Notes: generated by a model from the letters alone, not told the origin. A stretch of 45,862 nucleotides of DNA from an uncultured Eubacterium sp. (GCA_934316845.1 CAKRDZ010000024.1:1-45862); one strand, 5' to 3'. Counted from the first letter of the stretch, positions 7,795 through 16,612 are shown. A program made the numbers and translations.

Positions 7795-9195
7795 TTAGAT
7801 ATTTATAACCCCCAATGACTGGAGCAGCAGGAATAGCAACAGCACCGGTGCCACGAAACGAATCATGACGATATACAATCCCTTTCTGCTGAACTTATAT
7901 TTTCCATTCTGCGTTACTTCGTTGATGATGACATCCGGTTTTACAACCCAGCCGATCAAAATACAGGTAAGCACGGCTACCGACGGCATCAGAATATTGT
8001 TACTGATGTAATCCATAATATCTAAGATCTGTGCTACGCTTCCATTTGGCAGTGGCAGTTCAAAGTAAAACAGGTTGTAGCCAAGGCAGACAATGATTCC
8101 GCCGATAAACGCATAAATGGTTACAATGATTCCGCCTTTTTTTCTCGACCAATGGAACTTGTCCATCATACTTGACACGATGGCTTCCATGACTGACACG
8201 GAAGATGTCACTGCCGCAAAGAGCACCATCAGGAAAAATGCGACACCGATGGCGATGCCGACACCACCCATCTGGTCAAATACTTTCGGAAGGGAAACAA
8301 ACATCAGTCCCGGTCCGCCGGACATTCCTTCGATTCCCATAAATACATAAATTGCCGGTACGATCATAAGACCCGCAAGAAGTGCCACCACGGTATCAAA
8401 AATCTCAATCTGATTGATAGATTTCATCAAATTTACATCTTTTGGCACATAAGAACCATACGCGACCATAATTCCCATTGCTACACTGATGGAGAAGAAC
8501 AGTTGTCCCATCGCATCCATAATGATAACAACCCAGTCTTTGAACGTCATTCCGCTGACATCCGGCACAAGATATACTTTCAGACCATCAAGTCCGGTTC
8601 GGGTAACTCCATCTGCGTCCGTAAATTTTATCGTCAGGGAATAAACGGAAATTCCAATGATAAGTACCAGTAAGACCGGCATGATAAATTTGCTGGCTTT
8701 TTCAATTCCTTTATCCACGCCGCAAAGTACGACTGCTGCCGTCGCTCCTAAGAATATCATCATAAAGATAATCGGTACATACTGCGATGTAATAAATCCG
8801 GTAAAGAAATTATCCTGTGCTGCATTATGCGCTTTGGCTGTCGCAAATACAGTGAAATATTTGACAACCCATCCACCGATCACACAGTAATACGGCAAAA
8901 TGATCGTCGGTACCAGGCAGGCAAGCACGCCTAATTTTCCCCATTTCGGATGAATGGCTGCATACGCAGTAAGCGGACTCTGCTTGGTCTTTCGCCCTAT
9001 CGCGATCTCGGTTGTAAGAAGCGCAAATCCAAATGTCAATGCCAGTATGATGTAGCAGATGATAAATACTCCACCATGATTTTTCGCTGCAAGGTACGGA
9101 AATCTCCAAATATTTCCAAGTCCAACGGCACTCCCTGCTGCCGCCATTACAAATCCCAGTGTCCCTGTAAAACTCCCTCGTTTTTTCTTTTCCAT
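7795..9195 (-). CDS. Sodium-dependent transporter, NSS (LeuT/SNF) family
   Basis: A 466-residue integral membrane protein of the neurotransmitter:sodium symporter family, taking up amino acids or related solutes with Na+. The N-terminus carries the diagnostic unwound TM1 region GSAVGLGNIWRFPYLAAKNH (Na+ and substrate site). About 11 hydrophobic segments can be counted, consistent with the shorter prokaryotic members that lack TM12. The substrate cannot be read from sequence. A promoter with 17-bp spacing lies at 9228-9256 and a terminator follows the stop, so it is probably monocistronic. An AGGAGG site precedes the ATG. Confidence 0.93.
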   Translation of the reverse strand: MEKKKRGSFTGTLGFVMAAAGSAVGLGNIWRFPYLAAKNHGGVFIICYIILALTFGFALLTTEIAIGRKTKQSPLTAYAAIHPKWGKLGVLACLVPTIILPYYCVIGGWVVKYFTVFATAKAHNAAQDNFFTGFITSQYVPIIFMMIFLGATAAVVLCGVDKGIEKASKFIMPVLLVLIIGISVYSLTIKFTDADGVTRTGLDGLKVYLVPDVSGMTFKDWVVIIMDAMGQLFFSISVAMGIMVAYGSYVPKDVNLMKSINQIEIFDTVVALLAGLMIVPAIYVFMGIEGMSGGPGLMFVSLPKVFDQMGGVGIAIGVAFFLMVLFAAVTSSVSVMEAIVSSMMDKFHWSRKKGGIIVTIYAFIGGIIVCLGYNLFYFELPLPNGSVAQILDIMDYISNNILMPSVAVLTCILIGWVVKPDVIINEVTQNGKYKFSRKGLYIVMIRFVAPVLLLFLLLQSLGVINI

Positions 9196-9227
9196 AAAGT
9201 CCTCCTGTCCGTGCGTTAATATCTTCT

Positions 9228-9256
9228 ATAATAATGGATTATAGCGGATAGTGCAA
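9228..9256 (-). promoter_or_regulatory. Sigma-A promoter of the NSS transporter gene
   Basis: Minus-strand TTGCAC (9251-9256) and TATTAT (9228-9233) are separated by 17 bp, 33 bp upstream of the transporter start codon. It lies in the 78-bp gap after the nrdD stop, in which no terminator hairpin is evident. Confidence 0.7.
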
Positions 9257-9273
9257 GTTTTTTTTGAGGAATG

Positions 9274-11451
9274 TTACAGGTGTAATACCCGGTCTTTGAT
9301 TTCCTGGGTTCTTCCTTGGTTCCAGAACTGGGTTCCAATGTAGCCGCAGGTGCGTCGGGCGACGAACAGGGTGTCGGTATCACGGTTACCGCAATTTGGG
9401 CATTCCCAGACAAGTTTCCCTTTTTCATCCGTTTTTATCTGAATCTCGCCGTCGTATCCGCAGGCCTCACAGAAATCGCTTTTCGTATTGAGTTCCGCGT
9501 ACATAATATTTTCGTAAATATGCCGCATTACCGCAAGTACCGCCGGTATGTTGTGCTGCATATTCGGCACTTCCACATAGCTGATGGCACCGCCGGGCGA
9601 CAATTTCTGAAATTCCGATTCAAACGTCAGTTTATCAAACGCATTGATCGGCTCGGTCACATGAATATGGTAACTATTGGTAATGTAATTTTTATCCGTC
9701 ACACCTTCGATCCTGCCAAACCGCTTTTGCAGGCATTTGGCAAATTTGTAAGTCGTTGATTCCATCGGTGTGCCGTAAACCGAATAGCTGATATTTTCGG
9801 CGGCTTTCCATTCGGCACATTTGTCGTTTAATTTCTGCATGACTGCCAGCGCAAAATCATGGCCTTCTTTTGCCGTATGGCTTTCTCCGGTCATTCGCAC
9901 GCACATTTCGTACAAACCGGCATAGCCGAGCGAAATGGTCGAATAGCCGTTATACAAAAGTTGGTCGATCGTCTCCCCCTTTTTCAGGCGGGCAAGCGCT
10001 CCATGCTGCCACAAGATTGGTGCCACATCGGAAACCGTGCCGAGAAGGCGCTCATGACGGCAGCGCAGGGCACGGTGACAAAGTTCCAGTCTTTCATCCA
10101 ATATTTTCCAGAACATGTCCATGTCGCCGTACGATGAGCAAGCCACATCAACGAGATTGATTGTTACGACTCCCTGGTTAAATCTTCCATAATATTTATG
10201 GCTTCCATCCGGATTCCGCTGGCTGTCTTCCACCGTCAGAAATGACCGGCAGCCCATGCAGGTGTACACATCCCCCTGCTTTAATTCACGCATGACCTTC
10301 GCCGAAATGTAATCCGGAACCATACGTTTTGCCGTACATTCGGCAGCAAGTTCCGTCAGCGCATAATACGGGGAATCTTTTGAAATATTGTCCTCGTCGA
10401 GCACATAGATCAGCTTCGGAAATGCCGGTGTGATCCAGACACCTTTTTCGTTTTTTACCCCCTGGATCCGCTGTGTCAGCACTTCTCGGATAAGCAGCGA
10501 AAGGTCATACCGTGTCTGGCCTTCCACTTCATCCAGATACATAAACATTGTGACAAACGGCGCCTGTCCATTGCACGTCATCAGAGTAATAAGCTGGTAC
10601 TGAATGGTCTGAATCCCGCGCTTGATCTCATCCAAAAGCCGTTTTTCCGTAATTTTCTTTATCTTTTCTACATCTTTTTCCAGTTCATTTTCCTCAAATT
10701 CCGTTTCCACTTCTTTATATATTTTCTTGCGGCTGATGTCCACAAACGGTGCCAGATGAGCAAGGGAAAATGACTGGCCGCCGTACTGGTTGCTCGCCAC
10801 CTGCGCTACAATCTGCGTCGTCACATTGCACGCGGTATAGAAAGAATGCGGTTTTTCGATCATTGTCTCGCTGATGACCGTTCCGTTTTGAAGCATGTCT
10901 TCGAGATTGATCAGATCACAGTTATGTTCTTTTTGTGCATAATAATCGGAGTCGTGAAAATGAATGATTCCCTCATTGTGCGCATCTACAATTTCTTTCG
11001 GCAACAACAGACGCATCGTAAGGTCCTTGCTGACCTGCCCTGCCATATAATCGCGCTGCGTCGAATTGATGTTTGCATCTTTGTTAGAATTTTCCTGATT
11101 GACTTCTTCGTTGCTGCACTCAATGAGCGACAAAATCTCTGCATCGGTCGTATTGGCTTTTCTCGCAATCTCACGCTGATAGCGGTAACGCACATATTTC
11201 TGCGCAATCTCGTATCCGCCCTCTTCCATAATGGCAATTTCTACCAAATCCTGGATTCGCTCTACATTGACGGCATGCGGTGCTTTTTCGATCCGCTCTA
11301 CCACTTTTCTTGTCACGTCCGCAATCTGCAAAAGCGTCAGTTTCTTATCATCCGTCACCTCATTGTTGGCTTTTTGGATCGCATTGCTGATCTTTTCCGC
11401 ATCAAACTCAACTTCTTCACCATTTCGCTTTATTACCCATACACTACCCAT
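9274..11451 (-). CDS. nrdD: Anaerobic ribonucleoside-triphosphate reductase NrdD
   Basis: Class III ribonucleotide reductase, which makes deoxyribonucleotides from ribonucleotides without oxygen using a glycyl radical. The 725-residue protein begins with an ATP-cone regulatory domain (about 3-95: VIKRNGEEVEFDAEKI). The large barrel has the substrate-site cysteines. A four-cysteine zinc site (CEAC...CPNC) lies near residues 660-690. The C-terminal radical loop RRTCGYIG has the likely radical Gly at about 703. Its activating radical-SAM enzyme NrdG, often encoded next door, is not in this window. Two NrdR boxes cover the promoter at 11552-11598, and a stem-loop forms in the leader. The start follows AGGAGA by a rather long 13 bases, so initiation may be weak. 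Confidence 0.96.
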   Translation of the reverse strand: MGSVWVIKRNGEEVEFDAEKISNAIQKANNEVTDDKKLTLLQIADVTRKVVERIEKAPHAVNVERIQDLVEIAIMEEGGYEIAQKYVRYRYQREIARKANTTDAEILSLIECSNEEVNQENSNKDANINSTQRDYMAGQVSKDLTMRLLLPKEIVDAHNEGIIHFHDSDYYAQKEHNCDLINLEDMLQNGTVISETMIEKPHSFYTACNVTTQIVAQVASNQYGGQSFSLAHLAPFVDISRKKIYKEVETEFEENELEKDVEKIKKITEKRLLDEIKRGIQTIQYQLITLMTCNGQAPFVTMFMYLDEVEGQTRYDLSLLIREVLTQRIQGVKNEKGVWITPAFPKLIYVLDEDNISKDSPYYALTELAAECTAKRMVPDYISAKVMRELKQGDVYTCMGCRSFLTVEDSQRNPDGSHKYYGRFNQGVVTINLVDVACSSYGDMDMFWKILDERLELCHRALRCRHERLLGTVSDVAPILWQHGALARLKKGETIDQLLYNGYSTISLGYAGLYEMCVRMTGESHTAKEGHDFALAVMQKLNDKCAEWKAAENISYSVYGTPMESTTYKFAKCLQKRFGRIEGVTDKNYITNSYHIHVTEPINAFDKLTFESEFQKLSPGGAISYVEVPNMQHNIPAVLAVMRHIYENIMYAELNTKSDFCEACGYDGEIQIKTDEKGKLVWECPNCGNRDTDTLFVARRTCGYIGTQFWNQGRTQEIKDRVLHL

Positions 11452-11515
11452 CTGTGCCTGTCATCTCCTATCTTTTCTTTCTGTTGCACGTTGGTGGTTT
11501 CCTTCTATCGTAAAG

Positions 11516-11551
11516 GATATCGGGAGACTAACGTCTTTCGTCCCCGATATC
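11516..11551 (-). other. Stem-loop in the nrdD mRNA leader
   Basis: GATATCGGG (11516-11524) pairs perfectly with CCCGATATC (11543-11551); the loop holds a second small hairpin AGAC/GTCT. It lies between the NrdR-box promoter and the nrdD ribosome site. There is no T-run, so it is more likely an mRNA-stability or regulatory structure than a terminator. Confidence 0.6.
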
Positions 11552-11598
11552 TGCAAATATATAGTGTTTTATTTTTATCCGCCCACAACATATAGTAT
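11552..11598 (-). promoter_or_regulatory. Tandem NrdR boxes over the nrdD promoter
   Basis: Two copies of the NrdR motif (consensus acaCwAtATaTwGtgt) occur on the minus strand: ATACTATATGTTGTGG (11583-11598) and ACACTATATATTTGCA (11552-11567). The first matches across the motif; the second matches its left half. They are 31 bp apart, about three helical turns, the spacing typical for NrdR. They overlap plausible -35 (TTGTGG) and -10 (ACTATA) elements with a 17-bp spacer, so NrdR bound with (d)ATP would repress nrdD. Confidence 0.8.
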
Positions 11599-11659
11599 TT
11601 ATATCATAGCACTTTCGGGAGGGGATGTAAAGGGGAGATATGAAAAAGGATGAGGTAAA

Positions 11660-13171
11660 TTAATGATTTACATGCTTAATATATCTTCTTCTTTTTGTGG
11701 TGCCAAAATAATCCAATAGCCCCATATCCACCAATTCATTTAATAATTGTCTTGTCCTAGGTCCTTTTAAACCTAGCTCTTCCGCAATCTGCTCTGTGCT
11801 GTATTCCACCCCAGCATCCATATATGCTAAAATCTGTTTTTGTCTTTTCGATAAATCGAATCCATTAATTTGTAAGTAATCCGCTGAATCTGCTGATTTT
11901 TCTGCTGATTTTTCTGCTGATGTCTTCTCCATCTTCATAACAAGTGTCACCTGATTAAGATTGGTATCCTCAATCAATTCCGGTTCACCCCATCCTTCCA
12001 ATTTCCACACGCTAAGAATTGTTGGGAATCCTGACCCGGCATTATCTCCAAACCCTACTAATCTCAGCATAGTCTGCATATGAGGATTTCTCGATTTCGA
12101 ATTACCCCCACGATAAATGTCTTCAAGAGGAAGTTTTAATATTCCCGGATTGGTAAACTCAAACGAATTTTCTCTCTTGATCACTTTCAAAACGCCTGAA
12201 TCCATCAGATAATCCGCATGTATGATCATATTTACAAATCCTTCCCGAACAGCCTTATGCACCGGAGTATCATCTATACGCTGTACTCCGCCCTCTAACT
12301 TAAAAGGCCTTTTCAAATCCTCCGTCAACTTTGGAGTTACTTTTGTAAAAAAGTTAAATAGATTATTTTCCCATGTTCCATCATAAGTAATCCTATCATT
12401 CCAGCGAATATCCGCAGTCACCTGACTCTCATTACGATAATCCATAAACACATTATCAAAACGCTCTCTTATAGCCTGTCCTGTACCAAACATCAAAAGA
12501 CCCGCTAAAGTCAAACCTTCAACGCCAGTTTTCCTGTCCTTTCTGTAACCGCCTAATTTTTCAAGAAACCCTTTGTCATCCAATGAATTCCAAACATGGC
12601 TCTCATTTCTGATTTCAAAAATCTGACGATACTTTCTTAATGTTTCTTTGTCTATATCATCCATCTTATAATATTCAATTATCTGATTATCATTACCTTC
12701 AAAACTCCGGTCCCTTATCATCCCACTTATTTCATACTCTGTTGCATGATAGTCGCCCTCATGATTTCTTTTATATGTTCCCTTATAAGGATTCTCCCCA
12801 ACATACACAGGCCGCATGTTAAAATCAGCTCTTGGAACATAAATCACCAGCAGACTAACACAATCTTCTTCAACAATCTCTACATTTTCGTCCTTTAACA
12901 GATTAACATTTACCTTACTTCCATTGATTGTATTCCAAAAATCTTCTTTTTGTTTTAACGGATTATCTATCCCTTGTATCATAAATCGTTCTTCTGGTAT
13001 CGTCTTGGTTTTATCTTCCTTTACTCCAAGTATGATATGCCCTCCTTTAGTATTCGCAAATGCAGAGTATGACTCATATACAGATTTTGGGACATTTTTT
13101 TCTGCTTTTTTGCACTCTATATCAACTTTTTCTCCCTTGTAAATAAGTTCTTTTACCTCTTGCATGTTCAT
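11660..13171 (-). CDS. AlbA_2 / ATPase / winged-helix putative regulator
   Basis: A 503-residue protein of the family often annotated as ATP-binding or putative transcriptional regulator. The N-terminal AlbA_2 (Schlafen-like) domain spans about residues 5-130 (VDIECKKAEKNVPKSVYES, ANTKGGHIILGV). A HATPase_c_4-like region covers about 290-410 (VHKAVREGFVNMIIHADY, EFTNPGILKLP, GDNAGSGFP). A short AEKSAEKSADSAD repeat links to a C-terminal winged helix (about 440-495: RQKQILAYMDAGVEYSTEQIA... ending KRRRYIKHVNH). Family members occur in mobile or defence-rich regions and their role is unclear; transcription control is an inference from the HTH. Codon use is noticeably AT-rich compared with nrdD, suggesting acquisition. 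AGGTG precedes the ATG. Confidence 0.8.
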   Translation of the reverse strand: MNMQEVKELIYKGEKVDIECKKAEKNVPKSVYESYSAFANTKGGHIILGVKEDKTKTIPEERFMIQGIDNPLKQKEDFWNTINGSKVNVNLLKDENVEIVEEDCVSLLVIYVPRADFNMRPVYVGENPYKGTYKRNHEGDYHATEYEISGMIRDRSFEGNDNQIIEYYKMDDIDKETLRKYRQIFEIRNESHVWNSLDDKGFLEKLGGYRKDRKTGVEGLTLAGLLMFGTGQAIRERFDNVFMDYRNESQVTADIRWNDRITYDGTWENNLFNFFTKVTPKLTEDLKRPFKLEGGVQRIDDTPVHKAVREGFVNMIIHADYLMDSGVLKVIKRENSFEFTNPGILKLPLEDIYRGGNSKSRNPHMQTMLRLVGFGDNAGSGFPTILSVWKLEGWGEPELIEDTNLNQVTLVMKMEKTSAEKSAEKSADSADYLQINGFDLSKRQKQILAYMDAGVEYSTEQIAEELGLKGPRTRQLLNELVDMGLLDYFGTTKRRRYIKHVNH

Positions 13172-13246
13172 TTACTGCACCTGCTTTCTCTTAATTTTCA
13201 TAGATTTTTATACCTTTTATGTGTCAAATAAAATGTTCTACTTGTA

Positions 13247-13994
13247 ATCACTGTATCCTAACCTTTCGTTTACAATGCCATCCGCAAAATGGCTCTTCAA
13301 GGTCTTCACTATCTTCCATATACCACGCTACATGTCTCGTGATCTCGACATAATAGGTCTTTCCCTTTTTTAATTTTGGAGAAAGTCCGTCCCCATAAGG
13401 CGCTGTATAGAGATGAATTCTTGCGTCAGACATATCTTTCTTTTCTGAATATCGAAAATAATAGGCGTCTTCTTCTTTATTATACCCTTTCTTTCCATAT
13501 CCTGCATCCTTCACCGTGACATGTATTCTCCCTTTCGTAGAAGTCACACGGTACTTTTTGAAAATAGCATTGGCAGTAAGATTGCCGTACAATTTTTCCG
13601 TAATACAATTTGGAAATAATTCCCAATCGTTTTTTGCCGATATATACCATCCGACAAATGTATATCCTTTTTTCTTCACTTTCTGAGGCAGTTTCTGCTG
13701 TTGGTGATATTGATAAGAAACCGGTTTTTTCCCTAAAACTTTCCCCCCGTCCAGATTATATTTGATCTTATACTTCTGAAGCTTTGCTGTCGCCGTCTTT
13801 CCCGGAGCGAGTTTTGTTGCCTTTTTCTTGCCAACATACCAGCTTCGTTTTCCGGACATCGTATCTAGGGGAATGGTAATCTTGGAATGATTGGTAATTG
13901 TTTTTAATGCAATGCAATTTGACGCAAACTTTTCATCAATTTTTTTTACCGACTTTCCAATGATAATGTTCTGTAATTTGGAGCAGCTGTCAAA
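13247..13994. repeat. Copy 1 of a 748-bp identical repeat (3' half of first BspA-like gene)
   Basis: This block matches 14715-15462 at every position I compared, at a constant offset of 1468 bp. It covers the C-terminal repeat, linker and terminal domain. Beyond 13994 the two genes diverge abruptly. Confidence 0.9.
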
Positions 13995-14672
13995 TGTGTG
14001 TTTTTCTACAGTTTTTACTGTATCTGGAATTTCAAACTTTGTAAAACTACATCGCGCAAAAGCATATTCTTTTATCGTTTCTAACTGCAATGGCAACTGA
14101 AGGTTTGTAAGTTTTTTACACCCTGCGAACATTCCAACGGAAAGAGTTTGCAGACCACGAGGTAATACCACTTCCTTTACATCCGAATCATAGAACGTCC
14201 AGTCACCTATTTCTTTTGTCGATTCTGGAATTACAATTTTTTCCATCCCAATAAGTTCAAATGCATTCTTTCCGAGTTTTTTCAACCCGGATGGAAGTTC
14301 TATTACCGCTATACGTGGAGAAACCAATGCCTCATCACCAATTTCCGTTATCGTCTCTGCCAACGATATCACTATCTTTTCATCGGGTGATGTACCCAAA
14401 CTATCAAAGCAATTATCTCCAATCTTTTCAATCCCATCTTCTATCACAACGGACTTGATTTTTTTATTAATCTTCTCGTCTTGATCGAATTTTTTCGTTA
14501 TCGTCCCTGTCCCGGAAATCGTAAGCACACCATCCTCGGACAGGGTATAACTGCATTTTGCTCCACACGTTCCTTTTAGCTCTGCCGCATAAGACACTGA
14601 TATCGGTGATGCAGACAAAAATAAAAGGGAAAATGTCAGGAGAATTGCTGTTATTTTTCTGTATCGAATCAT
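13248..14672 (-). CDS. BspA-like leucine-rich repeat surface protein (copy 1)
   Basis: A 474-residue secreted protein. The signal peptide is at about 1-30 (hydrophobic LLTFSLLFLSASPISV, cleavage near SYAAE). A short beta domain shared by both paralogues follows (YTLSEDGVLTISGTG). Then come BspA-type LRR_5 repeats (about 60-255) with recurring I-x-x-x-A/C-F and L-x-x-I patterns. An InlB B-repeat-like segment lies at about 300-370 (YNLDGGKV, GYTFVGWY), and a Fn3-like terminal domain follows. There is no LPXTG motif or membrane anchor. Such proteins mediate adhesion in gut anaerobes; the ligand is unknown. The ATG at 14672 is used; a GTG three codons upstream is possible. It is the second of a tandem pair, 43 bp after its twin, and probably co-transcribed with it. 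Confidence 0.85.
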   Translation of the reverse strand: MIRYRKITAILLTFSLLFLSASPISVSYAAELKGTCGAKCSYTLSEDGVLTISGTGTITKKFDQDEKINKKIKSVVIEDGIEKIGDNCFDSLGTSPDEKIVISLAETITEIGDEALVSPRIAVIELPSGLKKLGKNAFELIGMEKIVIPESTKEIGDWTFYDSDVKEVVLPRGLQTLSVGMFAGCKKLTNLQLPLQLETIKEYAFARCSFTKFEIPDTVKTVEKHTFDSCSKLQNIIIGKSVKKIDEKFASNCIALKTITNHSKITIPLDTMSGKRSWYVGKKKATKLAPGKTATAKLQKYKIKYNLDGGKVLGKKPVSYQYHQQQKLPQKVKKKGYTFVGWYISAKNDWELFPNCITEKLYGNLTANAIFKKYRVTSTKGRIHVTVKDAGYGKKGYNKEEDAYYFRYSEKKDMSDARIHLYTAPYGDGLSPKLKKGKTYYVEITRHVAWYMEDSEDLEEPFCGWHCKRKVRIQ

Positions 14673-14714
14673 TTTGCACACACTCTCTTTCTAATTGCGA
14701 AGCCTTTCCCGCTT

Positions 14715-15462
14715 ATCACTGTATCCTAACCTTTCGTTTACAATGCCATCCGCAAAATGGCTCTTCAAGGTCTTCACTATCTTCCATATACCACGCTACA
14801 TGTCTCGTGATCTCGACATAATAGGTCTTTCCCTTTTTTAATTTTGGAGAAAGTCCGTCCCCATAAGGCGCTGTATAGAGATGAATTCTTGCGTCAGACA
14901 TATCTTTCTTTTCTGAATATCGAAAATAATAGGCGTCTTCTTCTTTATTATACCCTTTCTTTCCATATCCTGCATCCTTCACCGTGACATGTATTCTCCC
15001 TTTCGTAGAAGTCACACGGTACTTTTTGAAAATAGCATTGGCAGTAAGATTGCCGTACAATTTTTCCGTAATACAATTTGGAAATAATTCCCAATCGTTT
15101 TTTGCCGATATATACCATCCGACAAATGTATATCCTTTTTTCTTCACTTTCTGAGGCAGTTTCTGCTGTTGGTGATATTGATAAGAAACCGGTTTTTTCC
15201 CTAAAACTTTCCCCCCGTCCAGATTATATTTGATCTTATACTTCTGAAGCTTTGCTGTCGCCGTCTTTCCCGGAGCGAGTTTTGTTGCCTTTTTCTTGCC
15301 AACATACCAGCTTCGTTTTCCGGACATCGTATCTAGGGGAATGGTAATCTTGGAATGATTGGTAATTGTTTTTAATGCAATGCAATTTGACGCAAACTTT
15401 TCATCAATTTTTTTTACCGACTTTCCAATGATAATGTTCTGTAATTTGGAGCAGCTGTCAAA
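14715..15462. repeat. Copy 2 of the 748-bp identical repeat (3' half of second BspA-like gene)
   Basis: Partner of 13247-13994. The exact identity stops at 15462, where the LRR-coding parts begin to differ. The signal-peptide ends of the two genes are also alike but carry several substitutions. Confidence 0.9.
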
Positions 15463-16134
15463 GGTGTATTCTTTAATAACCTCCACCGTATCTGGTATTT
15501 TAAAATATGAAAAATCGCAAGACTCAAAAGTTCTCTCATTTATTTGAATCACATTTTGCGGCCATTCAATTTTTTTAAGTTTTGGACACGTTGAAAAGCA
15601 GACCGCTGGAATTTCAGTTAAGTTTTTGGGAAAACGTATTTCCTCTATATTTCCTCCGCCTGCAAACGCATAAATTCCTAACTCTTTTAAAGAATCCGGA
15701 AGAACAACCCGTTTCAGATAATTTTCCGCAAAAGCATAATCTCCAATTTTTTTCAACCCATCCGGAAATTGAATATCTGATGAGCAAAATGTATCAAATG
15801 CGCTTTCTCCAATCTCAGTCAAAGTAGTTGGTAATACTACATCAACGTTTTGATAATTCATCCCTTCAAAACATTTTTTTCCAATCTTTTCAATCCCATC
15901 TTCTATCACAATGGACTTGATTTTTTTATTAATTTTCTCGTCTTCATTAAATTTTTTTGTTATTATCCCTGTCCCGGAAATCGTAAGCACACCATCCTCG
16001 GACAGGGTATAACTGCATTTTGCTCCACACGTTCCTTTTATCTCTGCCGCATGAGACACCGATATCGGTGATGCAGACAAAAATAAAAGGGAAAACGTCA
16101 GGAGAATTACTGTTATTTTTCTGTATCGAATCAT
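14716..16134 (-). CDS. BspA-like leucine-rich repeat surface protein (copy 2)
   Basis: A 472-residue paralogue of the neighbouring gene with the same layout: signal peptide, beta domain, LRR_5 repeats, InlB B-repeat-like segment and Fn3-like end. The C-terminal 249 residues are identical to copy 1, the signal peptide and first domain nearly so. The LRR segment (about 75-220) is different in sequence though not in pattern (LTEIGESAFDTF, LKKIGDYAFAEN, LTEIPAVCFSTC). This is the pattern of a surface ligand-binding part being diversified between constant ends. A promoter at 16181-16209 precedes it and probably serves both copies. It is AT-rich like the rest of this accessory stretch. Confidence 0.85.
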   Translation of the reverse strand: MIRYRKITVILLTFSLLFLSASPISVSHAAEIKGTCGAKCSYTLSEDGVLTISGTGIITKKFNEDEKINKKIKSIVIEDGIEKIGKKCFEGMNYQNVDVVLPTTLTEIGESAFDTFCSSDIQFPDGLKKIGDYAFAENYLKRVVLPDSLKELGIYAFAGGGNIEEIRFPKNLTEIPAVCFSTCPKLKKIEWPQNVIQINERTFESCDFSYFKIPDTVEVIKEYTFDSCSKLQNIIIGKSVKKIDEKFASNCIALKTITNHSKITIPLDTMSGKRSWYVGKKKATKLAPGKTATAKLQKYKIKYNLDGGKVLGKKPVSYQYHQQQKLPQKVKKKGYTFVGWYISAKNDWELFPNCITEKLYGNLTANAIFKKYRVTSTKGRIHVTVKDAGYGKKGYNKEEDAYYFRYSEKKDMSDARIHLYTAPYGDGLSPKLKKGKTYYVEITRHVAWYMEDSEDLEEPFCGWHCKRKVRIQ

Positions 16135-16180
16135 TTTGCACACACTCTCTTTTATTGATGATAATATAATGTCTTCTTTG

Positions 16181-16209
16181 ATTATATCTTATGACAATTA
16201 TATTTTCAA
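16181..16209 (-). promoter_or_regulatory. Promoter of the BspA-like gene pair
   Basis: Minus-strand TTGAAA (16204-16209) and a perfect TATAAT (16181-16186) are 17 bp apart, about 45 bp upstream of the start of copy 2. No comparable promoter fits in the 43-bp gap before copy 1. Confidence 0.75.
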
Positions 16210-16288
16210 TATTAAGATATACAATTTTTGGAAAGCACTTTGGGAAAAGTTCTTATAGGCATCCTAAAACTTTAAATCTGTAATTCCG

Positions 16289-16550
16289 GTTGCCTTTTCC
16301 TTCAAATCTGTCTGCAAAAAGCAACATAAAAGCACAATATTCACAAATTTCGTTGCCTTTTTCTTCTGATTTGTCCTCTAAAAGCAACATAAAAACGCAG
16401 TCTCTGCAAATTTCGTTGCCTTTCCCTTCAAATTTGTCCTCTAAAAGCAACATAAAAGCACAATTTCAGCAAATTTCGTTGCCTTTCCCTCCAAATCTGT
16501 CTGCAAAAAGCAACACAAAAGCACAATCTCCACAAATTTCGTTGCCTTTC
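16289..16550. repeat. 63-bp tandem repeat array (four units plus partial)
   Basis: GTTGCCTTT recurs at 16289, 16352, 16415, 16478 and 16541, and GCAACA at 16321, 16384, 16447 and 16510, all exactly 63 bp apart. Units differ by scattered substitutions. Within each unit GTTGC(C)TTTT can pair with AAAAGCAAC, so the array can form a row of hairpins. Because 63 is a multiple of three, both strands read open in part (minus-strand peptide repeat LLLEDKFEGKGNEIC), but no ribosome site or initiation context supports a gene. Confidence 0.85.
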
Positions 16551-16564
16551 AGACCGAACGTATG

Positions 16565-16596
16565 AAAAAGCGCCGGCAGACAACTTCTACCGGCGC
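16565..16596 (-). terminator. Terminator of the hrcA-grpE-dnaK-dnaJ operon
   Basis: On the minus strand GCGCCGG pairs with CCGGCGC around a 13-base loop that can pair further (AGA/TCT), followed by TTTTT. It lies 16 bp after the dnaJ stop. Confidence 0.9.
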
Positions 16597-16612
16597 ACCA
16601 TTTCTTTTCTCT

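Noticed and set aside
16289..16550. CRISPR array
   Set aside because: Units are contiguous with no unique spacers, and no cas genes are nearby.
16253..16565. Open frames of 66 and 91 codons across the 63-bp repeats
   Set aside because: They are open only because the period is a multiple of three; no ribosome site or normal protein composition supports them.
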